Origin: Ricinus communis
Taxonomy: Eukaryota; Streptophyta; Magnoliopsida; Malpighiales; Euphorbiaceae
Length of the DNA: 64,000 bases
Direction of reading: 5' to 3'
Assembly: GCF_019578655.1 (NCBI RefSeq)
Contig: NC_063260.1
Coordinates: 22,282,888-22,346,887, forward strand
In this document: positions 1-11,905 of the stretch, piece by piece
How the letters are laid out: each line of letters starts with the position of its first letter
How positions within the stretch are numbered: the first letter of the stretch is position 1
The notes under the pieces: model-generated
Databases searched by the model: none
Told to the model about the DNA's origin: nothing
The model's input: only the letters and a program-made list of their open reading frames with translations
Position numbers and translations under genes: made by a program

Positions 1-222
1 TTTGGCTGGAGAATTATAAGGAGGGTTTGCACGGAAAGTGATATAGGATTGGCAGGATGATTGCACACCATTGCACAAGTAGCCTTTTGTGCTAGGATCA
101 GAATCATGACAGTCTAGTTGGTGGTTGTCTACATATGCTTGTTGTGCTTCCAAGACTAAGACACCATACTGCAAAATTAATAGAAACAGGAAAAACAAGG
201 TTGAAAAGAACTTAGAAGACAT
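1..222 (-). CDS. LysM receptor-like kinase, LYK4/LYK5 type, N-terminal part only
   Basis: Reading the minus strand from the ATG at 222 gives 74 residues with no stop, running off the left edge. The first ~27 residues are a hydrophobic signal peptide (MSSKFFSTLFFLFLLILQYG), followed by EAQQAYVDNHQLDC, then YLCNG and SSCQSYITFRANPPYNSP. The mature start QQ-Y-V, the three early cysteines and the CQSY.TFR..PPY block are typical of the ectodomain of plant LYK4/LYK5 receptors, which take part in chitin perception at the plasma membrane. The LysM domains, membrane segment and kinase domain would lie outside the window. I see only this start, so pseudogene status cannot be judged, but the visible part is intact. 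The family call comes from recognising the motif pattern, not from an alignment. Confidence 0.82.
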   Translation of the reverse strand, partial: MSSKFFSTLFFLFLLILQYGVLVLEAQQAYVDNHQLDCHDSDPSTKGYLCNGVQSSCQSYITFRANPPYNSPAK

Positions 223-2069
223 CCCAGGAGGAAAATTCTCAAAGGGCACACACACTCAGATCGATCCGAAAGATGATAGTATTAAATTAGCAGAATCAGA
301 GAGGTGGAAAGACGAGTGCTTTGGTCTGGTTTAGCTTGCCTTGGTTGCATTGCCATTTAAACATATCATTGTCACTTTTTGGCAGAGTCCAGAGGGCAGA
401 GAGACCACAACCACACGCTGAATTCCAATTCCGAAGACTACAAAGACTCATGAGTTTGTGAACATAATTATGGAAATACAGAGTGTGGCGGGTCATTTGG
501 TTTCTTTGTCGTGCATATGATAATTCCATATTTTGTTTCTTTCTTTGCGTGTGGGGTATGGAATTACGACCAGTAACTTCTGCGGTAGGTAAGAGTAAAA
601 ACGAGTCGAGCCCAATTCCAATTAGTCGTCGCTCTTCAGGTATGGCTCCATCAAATTATATTATTGACTCAGATGATCTCCAAATCTAAATACTTTAAAC
701 GAGCTAAAATAAGGATTTGGATTGGAGTCAAATTCAAACCATTTAAAATATTAAAAACTTTTGACACATTATTTACTTATATTATATAAATTAGAATGAA
801 TAAAAGTAAAATTAAATTACTAATACCGAAACTAACTGAGAAAAAATATGAAAAGTAATAAAGTCTAAAATAATGTAAGAAATTTATAAAATATTAAATA
901 AAAGATTTTATTTTACTAAAAACAAAATAAAAGTCTCTTTTAATAAAAAAATCTAAAAAAAAAACTATTGTGATATATTTAAACATAAAAGATAAAAAGA
1001 TATTTTATAATTCTATTTTTATTATTTTTTAGGATTAGTATAAAAAAGTATATTGTAATTTCGTCATTTGACAATTTTCAGTATGTGGTATTTTAACGTG
1101 GCTAAAAATTGTAACAAAAAATATATTTTATCATTAAAAAAAATCAATTGGCAAGGATTTAACTATTTTTATTCCGACCAATCACTGAAATTATATTTTA
1201 TGTGTTTAATAATATACATTTAGAGCTTAATAATTCAAAACATAATTATTTAACCATTAAATCGATATCATCGGACCAATAATTTTTTAAATTGCAATTC
1301 AATTATCAAATAATAAAATCTCTATGATCAAAGTGAACATAGATGAATTCTTACAAATTGAGACTTTTTAACTACGAAATACATTTTTATCATAATTTAT
1401 AACCACATTTCAGGTATATTCAAGTTCTATTTTCCAAATAGGCATTGCCATTTTATTGTTTTAAGTTTGCTGTTTGATCAGGTTAACAAATGACTTAAAC
1501 ATCTTAGACTAGAGAAAATTCTTTCCATTTCATTGGATTTCATATGTAAGAAAGCTTTTTAATGTTTTTCTATTTATTCTACTTTCAATTAATAGATAAT
1601 TTTTAATTTTTATTTGTATATATTCTTTTATTATATAAATATTTTTAATCTTTAGTTGATTTACATTTAAAATTCTCTCTCTTTCTCTCTCTCTCTCTCT
1701 ATTTGTATATATATAACATTTCCTTAACTTTTCATTTTTTAATTTTTTTAAAAATTTCATATATTTATACCATATTGTGTTGTGTCGTGTTTTCGATTTC
1801 CGTGCAACCTAAAGATAGGAGAGATAAAAATATAAAGAGATAAAAGCAGGACCGGTGAGCATAAACATAAAAATCCTCAAATGCATAAAGAAGGAACATC
1901 CACAAAGAAAAAATTACAATAATATGGCATAAATATTCAAAGCATACAGCAGCGAAATGCAACTCTGTTTTATGTAATATCATGCAGAAACTAGAAGGGA
2001 GGAGGAAACAAAAGTGAGCCATACCTTCTCTTGGTGGGATCAGATGAACATAATAGGAAGAGGTTCTAT
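223..2069. other. Spacer upstream of the LYK gene, AT-rich
   Basis: From 223 to about 690 the sequence is of mixed complexity and should hold the 5' leader and promoter of the minus-strand LYK gene. From about 700 to 1760 it is strongly AT-rich with many A and T runs. A pure CT microsatellite lies near 1674-1700. From 1765 to 2022 a minus-strand reading frame of 85 codons exists but resembles no protein I know. I see no gene here. Confidence 0.5.
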
Positions 2070-2830
2070 CTACTCTTTAAGCTCATTCATGAAGACCCCA
2101 TCAATTCCTATGGATGGAATGTGAGAAATCTTGGGCCAATCTTCCCCATTCTCCAGCTGACACCTCTCTTTTAGCATAGAAGTTAGACAAGTCAAGGAAG
2201 AAGGCAGCCCCTCTACTGGCAACGACTTGACCTTTGGGCATTTCCAAATCTTTAATTTTCTGAGACAGGAAAGGTGTTGAAGCCCCTTTAGTTAAAAGAC
2301 TTCAGGTTTTGAAGATCTTTTGAGTTTAAGAGGTAAGAGTACAAGGCAGCAGCATGTTCTCTAGGAAGGATTCGACATTCTCATCTTTGCCAATGGTCAA
2401 ATTTGAAAGAGAATGGAGTCTCAGCAGACCCCACTACATGCGGCCAACAATTAGTATCTTGCACCACTGGATCAGAAGTGTTTCCAATTTAGAGGGCAGA
2501 GCACCTGTTGGAGAAGACCCTAGTTCTTGACAAATGAAGATCACCAATTTCACAAGGGAAGGAAGGAAGCAATGCATATGTCCAGGCAGCTCTGTCAAAC
2601 TCAGAGTAGTAAAAAATAAAATTAATGGGCCAGTAATGGCTCCTGGTAAACCAACTACTTAGAGAGGGGCTTACAATTAATGGGTAGGAATGAATGTATA
2701 ATCTCTATTGTCTTCTATTGATTTGCGGGAAAGCCACCCATCCCACAGAATACACCAAATCTTGAAAAAGCGGCTTAAGCTTTTGGAGCCACTTTCCTGA
2801 ATCTAAAGTGCAGTTGTTGTTTGTTGACAT
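2070..2830 (-). pseudogene. NBS-LRR disease-resistance gene relic, LRR C-terminal tail
   Basis: On the minus strand, 2290 down to the stop at 2072-2070 reads LKGLQHLSCLRKLKIWKC, then PKVKSLPVEGLPSSLTCL, LKERCQ, and GEDWPKISHIPSIGIDG. This is the typical end of plant CC-NBS-LRR proteins of the R13L-like group. Upstream pieces at about 2300-2600 still read like LRRs in other frames (LPSKLETLLIQWC, GLLRLHSLSNLTIG, ENVESFLENMLLPCTL) but are joined by frameshifts and at least one stop. No NB-ARC motifs (P-loop, kinase-2, GLPL) are visible, so only the tail of the LRR domain remains. It lies against an AT-rich repeat block that may mark the break. I treat it as a dead fragment; whether it is a 3' exon of something spliced cannot be excluded. 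Confidence 0.75.
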
Positions 2831-2929
2831 TTTAAGGCGTATTTGATTCGAGTCTACATGGGCCTATCCTTGAATCATCGTCTGTTTCAACAAGTGGTTT
2901 GATAAATCATCGTGTCTAATTTCTTATTT

Positions 2930-3310
2930 CACAAATACTATATATATAATATTTATATATTAATAATATTAAATATTAAATTAAATTAATATATATTAAT
3001 ATATAATATATTTAAATTAATATATATTAATATATAATATATTTAAATTAATATATATTAATATATAATATATAGTATAATAAATTAATAAATAATATAA
3101 ATTAATATACAAATAATTATTATTTATAAATAATTAATATTAGAATTAATAATAATAATATATAATAATAAAATAATTATATTTGTTTTAACAATTACAA
3201 ATAATTATATTATTATAATTATATAAATTTATTATAATCTTATAATAATTTAATACTACTAATACTATTATATGATAATCTAATACTACTATATAATAGT
3301 ATAATTATAA
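2930..3310. repeat. Very AT-rich block with a ~32-bp tandem repeat
   Basis: The block is almost pure A+T. Between about 2981 and 3075 a unit of about 32 bp (TTAAATTAATATATATTAAT plus an AT tail) occurs three times nearly unchanged. The rest is shorter AT/ATT repetition ending in a T-rich run at 3309-3335. Such sequence could act as a matrix-attachment or fragile site, but that is inference. Confidence 0.75.
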
Positions 3311-3550
3311 GTTCTTTTTTTTTTTCTTTTCTTTTTCTGCTTCTAGGAGCCAAAGCTAAAAAGACTAACAATTAAAAATTTCAAGAACTGAATTATATCT
3401 TATTTCGACATGATCTTGAAGTTGTTGAATCAGAGTATTTTTAACTCCATGGTAAGATCCTCAGCTAATAAACAAGAAAATGAATTCTTAACGTCCGTCA
3501 CCCACTTTGACAACTGAAAAATGACTAAACAGCTGCTTTATTTGACAAAG

Positions 3551-3706
3551 AGAGTACATTCATAAACATATGCAGTTGGTCTGCAGAACGGTGGCTACAG
3601 GTGAGAAGACAAGAGAGAAGTTCGTAAAAGAGTAAATTCATAAACATATGCAGTTGATCTGTAACATGGCCGCTAAAGGCGAGAAGATGAAGAATTGTTC
3701 TTAAAC
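3551..3706. repeat. Diverged 78-bp tandem duplication downstream of KARI
   Basis: ATTCATAAACATATGCAGTT occurs at 3558 and again at 3636. Both copies continue with a related stretch ending in GCTA...GGCGAGAAG or GCTA...GGTGAGAAG. The period is 78 bp. It lies about 240-400 bp beyond the KARI stop codon, so in or just past the 3' untranslated region. Confidence 0.65.
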
Positions 3707-3945
3707 AGACTCGACCTAAATTTGGATACGGGGCATATGATGTCTCTGCAACACTCAACAAAAAGAGATCAAACCTAAGGCTTTTAAATAAAACAAAAAA
3801 AGAACACCATTACTCAGTAAACTACACTCCACGTAGGACCTAAAGCTTCGACTAGAAACATTCTAGTAACTCAACTCCTACGAAATCTTCCATCCTCGAA
3901 ACATCTTAATCAAATGCATCCTAGTAATGCTCAACTTCTTCATAT

Positions 3946-6967
<3,022 letters not shown>

Positions 6968-8082
6968 TGTTGAGAGTTTGGAGGAAGTGTGCTGTGTGGC
7001 GCTCGAAATGGGAAATAAGCAGGTGAGTAAGACTTGCGTTGTTTAAAAGAGGGAGTATGAGTTTGTTGGGATTTGGTCACGTGGTGGAAGCAAATTGAAG
7101 ACACTCGTGGACGAAACGCTGTCGTTTGGTAGATTTCTAGTTTTATTTGCTTGCTTCCGTAGGTGAGTGAGACTGCGGAGTTAGTGGCATGAGCATAGTC
7201 ATAAACCCTAATCCTCTCGGGACTTAAAATTAGACTAATCACATTTTTTATCCTCTGAAAATTTGCCAGTTCTTACAATTGAACCATTAAACTTCATTTT
7301 AGTTTAATTGAACCTCAACTTTGCATTGTGCTAATAATAACCCTTCTTGTAACACCCATTTAACCCGTGAGTGGTGAGTCCCATTATTGTTACAAAACAT
7401 GTTAACAAAAACTCAATTGAATTATTAAATATTAAAGTAATAAACATAACTAAGAAAATCAAATTTATCTTTTAATTTATATTAATGTTTATCCATACTC
7501 ACTCAAAAAAACAACAATATTTTCATCACCACCACCACTACCCTTCTTTCTCTCTCTATTTTATAAACTTTGATAAAATTAAAAGTTATAATTCAATCTC
7601 TAAGTAAATAAATAGTTTTGGAAAGCCCCAAACAAATCCTTCAATCCAAAGTTGTCTAAATTTAATCTTGATTTCTTTACTTATGAGATGATTGTTGTAC
7701 TGATGATTGTGGTGGCTACTACAGCTAATGAAGTAAAGTTATCAATTTGGTTTCACAATCCTTAAAAGTGATGACAACAATAATGAAGAAAGAAGAAGAA
7801 GTTAAGTAAAGGAAGAAGAATGAAAAGCTGATGAAGATGATTATGAACAGTGGTGTTTGATAGTAGCAGCAATTATAAGCCACTTGCCATTACATAAAGT
7901 GGAGATTATTTGTAATAGTTCTCTTATAGGCTTTGTCATAAAATCTAACAACTTTTCAATAATTGTTAAAAAATTAAAGAGAAATGTTTTATGCAATCTA
8001 AGTTTTGAAGATATTCATGTTCTTATTGTGTTACTGAGTCTTGTAAATAAATATAGTGATTTGAATATAAGTTATTTTTCAG
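6968..8082. other. KARI 5' flank and spacer
   Basis: Holds the KARI leader and promoter (about 6968-7240). After that the sequence is AT-rich with CT and GAA/GAAGAA tracts (7550, 7786-7830) and no coding pattern that I recognise. A 77-codon frame at 7857-8090 has no recognisable content. Confidence 0.5.
7078..7083. promoter_or_regulatory. G-box CACGTG upstream of KARI
   Basis: A palindromic CACGTG lies about 110 bp upstream of the KARI start codon, in the expected proximal promoter. G-boxes bind bZIP and bHLH factors in plants. That this copy is used is inference from position alone. Confidence 0.35.
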
Positions 8083-9180
8083 TGAAATAGAGGCTAAATT
8101 ATCTTTATTGTCCCTGAATTTTGAAGTTAATATTACTAAAGTCCATAATTTCTAATTTGTAACATTAAACTATCTAAATTTTTAATTTCAGTATTACAAA
8201 AGTCTCTTATATCATTTTTCAATAAAGAAACTACCGGAAAGCTTATGTATCTCATCATATAAAAAAATTTAATTTATTAATTTATTAATTATATTTCATA
8301 ACATTAATTGGACTAAAAATATATAGAGTAGAATGTAACTTTCTTCTTATTTTCTCACTCAACCTTTAAAGCTAAAGCAAAATTTTAATTTCTTTCATTT
8401 CTTCACTAGCCAAACACAATAAGAAAAAAAGTAATTTCCTTCGTCTCATCACCATTTTCATTCTTGCCTACAACATGCCACACACAATAGTTTAAAGGGC
8501 GTTTCTTGGCCTCTTCTTTTATCTCTCTCTCTCTCTCTCTCTCTTTTCCCTGTGAGAAAACAACCGTAGGTTGCCATGCAAAGGACTGAAGTCTCATTCT
8601 TCATCTCTCTCATTCAATAACATTGACAACGCTGCCACTACATAACAAATAGAGAAAGAAAAGAAAAGAAAAAAAATAGACCCACTTAGCCACAAGAACA
8701 GCAACAACAATTACCTGCAAATCATCATACAGCGACAACAACTATTTCATCCTTTTTTTCTTCCAAGAACATATTTCCACCAAAAACAAAATAGTAAGAA
8801 AATGAAGGAACTAATTTTTTTTTTTATTGTGTTTGACCAGTGAGGAAACTAAAGAAAGAGATTTTTTTTTTATTTTAAAATTTGAATGAGAAAATAAAAT
8901 GACAATTACATTTTGCTCCATTTATTTTTAATTTATTTATTTTTAGTCTAATTAATGTCATAAAATATAGATAATAAATTTATAAATTAAATTATCTTAC
9001 ACGCGGCATGCCACATCAACTTTTCCTATTGATTTTTTTTGTTTGACAATTGGTACGAGGAATTTTATGATATCAAAATAAAATTCAGACGGTATATTAT
9101 TATAAATTAAAAATTAGAAACTATAATAATACTAGCTCTAAAAATCAGAGACAGTAAAAATAATTTAGCCCTGAAATAGA
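8083..9180. mobile_element. Non-autonomous foldback DNA transposon, MULE-like, with 9-bp target duplication
   Basis: The element proper is 8092-9171 (1080 bp). It is flanked by TGAAATAGA at 8083-8091 and again at 9172-9180, a perfect 9-bp direct repeat, the size made by Mutator-like transposases. The left end reads GGCTAAATTATCTTTATTG and the right end, reverse-complemented, GGGCTAAATTATTTTTACTG. The inverted similarity goes on well inside: near 8265-8345 the motif for TAATTGGACTAAAAATATA is matched in reverse near 8930-8990. The arms are therefore a few hundred bp and diverged. The middle holds a CT microsatellite (8522-8544) and no transposase reading frame, so it would depend on a partner for movement. 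The family call rests on duplication length and terminus shape only. Confidence 0.72.
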
Positions 9181-10550
9181 ATAAAGATTACTCTATACAT
9201 TAATAGATCTAAGTGGTTCTCTTCAAAAAGAAGATGAGCGAATTACAAAGAGGTTGGTAAGAAGATAATAAAGAAGAATTGAAATTGTACTAACTAAAGA
9301 GTTTAGGAAACTTATGGATTTATCCTCTACAGAAAAGGAAACAGTGGATCACGAATTGGTCAGATGATGATTTACAAAATCATTCATAGATTCAAGAGGA
9401 TTTTCTATTTAAGTTATTTAATTCTCTTTATATAGAGAATTTCTTTTGTAACTTTCCTTTAGCAGTTATATGGTAATAGTATCCTATTTCTTTAACTTAA
9501 GACTTAGTTTACCCACCTACTATGGCGTCTGATATCAAGAATTAGATGCTAATTACTTGATTCAAACTATTAATGAAGGATTCTGAAATCTAAAGTTGAA
9601 AGACTCGATTAAAATAATGTTAAGGATCCAATTTAAAAAAAGCCAACAACTATAAGGACCTAAATAAGTATTCATCGCTTAGTAATAATAATAATAGTAG
9701 AACGAAATCTTTTTTTGTATTTTTATGATATTGTTATTATTGGAAATTTATTTTCAGTTTAAGAAATATTAGAAATTTCCGTGCTAATATAACAAAAATG
9801 AATCATAAAAATGATCTTTTGTAATATAAGAACTATAAAGTATCATTATAATTTAGATCCTTAGTTTTTAAATTATTGGATCTTTTAACCAAATCCAATA
9901 GTGATCTATCAAACGTAGCGAACTAAAACAAAAATGGTTGGTGGGTTGTTTCAATTTATCATTAATTTTTTGTGGCACTTGAACAGGACAAAGGATCAAT
10001 TGGTCCAGGGGTCGTGAATTGCAGCTGTAACTTTATCTTAAAATCGCATGACACAAGAATACAAAAGAGGGTATTAAATAATAAAATAGCCATTGCCCAA
10101 AAATACGTGAATTTTTTAGAGTTGGCTCTTCCTGTTTTCCTTCGGCCATTGGCCTCTCATTTGGAAGAAAACTGAATTAAAGCAAACTGTACATCAAATC
10201 AAATTTACAGTAATAAACTCGTGGCTCCTGGACGCACTGATGTTGAACTTTGACATTGTCTACAACAATTGGCTTCTCGACCGTGGGCTAAGACTGGCCA
10301 CATGGTTTGCTTTTCCTAGCTATTTGGGCTTGGTTAGCTTCTTAATTTGGGGCTTTGACCCATTAATTTGAAATAAATCAATTATTTTTCTTGTTAAAAA
10401 TTGCCCGATATTAAATTGTCTTATGGCTGAGATTAGGAAAACAGATACAAGAAGTTGACTATTTGGGAAGTTGAGAAGTTGTGCGACAAAGGGGTGCAAG
10501 CAACAGGGGGCAGTTGCACTAGTTCACTTTTTCTTAATTCAGTATGGTCG
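9181..10550. other. Spacer left of the gypsy element
   Basis: AT-rich DNA with no gene that I can support. A 67-codon frame at 9972-10175 matches nothing I know. The stretch 9190-9660 has mixed complexity and could be an old transposon remnant, but I cannot identify it. Confidence 0.45.
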
Positions 10551-10555
10551 GATTT

Positions 10556-10855
10556 TGATACGTGGCCTTGTTTACTCTTAGCAAGACTTAGTCAGTAGTT
10601 GTTACAATTTATTCCACTTAATAAGCTAGTTAGAACTAGTCCTAAGCATGTTCACGTTATTGTTTTAGTGCAGATGTGCCAGGTGAACTGGCCTTAGTCT
10701 TTTCCTCATTTATAGCCTTGTTTGTTAAATTTTGAGCTGTAAGACTATTATAAATAGTCAGTCTTGAGTTCAATAAAGGACAGCAAATACATTACAAATA
10801 TCCTTCTTCTCTTCTTCTCTCTTCCAACTTCTCCACTTATAATTCAGTTCCAACA
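10556..10855 (+). repeat. 5' LTR of the chromovirus
   Basis: 300 bp, TG...CA. A TATA-type box TATAAATA is at 10749-10756 and an AATAAA polyadenylation signal at 10772-10777, in the order expected for U3-R-U5. It differs from the 3' LTR only at 10653 (C here, T there). Confidence 0.96.
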
Positions 10856-10858
10856 TTT

Positions 10859-10870
10859 TGGTATCAGAGC
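10859..10870 (+). other. Primer-binding site, initiator tRNA-Met type
   Basis: TGGTATCAGAGC lies three bases after the 5' LTR and is complementary to the 3' end of plant initiator tRNA-Met, the usual primer of minus-strand DNA synthesis in these elements. Confidence 0.92.
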
Positions 10871-10881
10871 CGGTATCAACA

Positions 10882-11905
10882 ATGGATACTCGTGGTAAAA
10901 CGAATGCTGAATTTCGTAATGATGTTAATGAAGCATTAGCTCGTCATGAGTCTAATTTTGATCAAATTCATGCTACCCTGCAAACAGTGTTAACTGAGAT
11001 ACAATTCTTACGTATCTGTCGCATTAACCCCACTCCCCAACCTGAAGTCAACCCATTTTCCCAAGGAGAAACTTCCCATTTTCCGAACACAATCAAACCT
11101 CACACTCCAAATGACCACCATCACCACCTCAAGCTATACTTCCCAAAATTCAATGGAGAGGACCCAAGTGGTTGGATTTACAAGGCAGAACAATACTTTG
11201 ATTTTCGGAACATCGATCCCGACCATCGAGTCCAACTAGCCTCCTTTCATTTAGAAGATATTGCCTTACAATGGCATCGATGGTACATGAAATTTCGTGG
11301 ACCATAAAATTGGAACGAATTCACCAAAGCAGTCCTCCTTCATTTTGGTTCAACAGATTATGAAGATCCCTCTGAAGCTCTTACCGCCTTCGACAAACCT
11401 CCACCGTGGCGTGCCTTATCAAGAAGCCTTTGAAAACTTTATCATCAAATTGATGGCCTACCCGAGGGATTTCTTGTTGGTTGTTTTATTGCAGGACTAC
11501 GAGATGAGATTCGTTTAGATGTGAAAATTAAACAGCCCAAAACATTAGCCGGATGCTATAGGAGTTACACGGTTGGTTGAAGAACGTAATCGACTACGGG
11601 GAAAAAGTCACCGATCCAAGCCGCCCAACCAAAGAACAACGGCATCAAAATAAACTCAACTTCGACCGGAGTACTAGGCCCTCCACCAAATTCAACGTGG
11701 GAATCCCAATGCAAATGCTAATCCCACCACCTTCAAGAATCACTAATCAAGAGGTGAGGGAACGCCAAGAGAAAGGATTGTGCTACTATTGTGATGAGAA
11801 GTTCACCCCGTGGTCATCGATGTCGGCCATAATTATTCATGATAGAAGATGCTCGGCCACTCAAGCGTTGATGAGGATGAACAAGCTAAAGCAGAACCTG
11901 ATTAT
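10882..11905 (+). pseudogene. gag of the chromovirus, interrupted
   Basis: The frame opening MDTRGKTNAEFRND at 10882 has the gypsy capsid signature: LYFPKFNGEDPSGWIYKAEQ, then YFDF and LASFHLEDIALQWH. It meets a TAA at 11305-11307; later capsid sequence goes on in the same frame and then shifts. A degenerate zinc knuckle begins LCYYC at about 11777, with the later ligands blurred. The frame is then split by the nested solo LTR at 11911. It would have made the virus-like particle protein. Confidence 0.85.
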
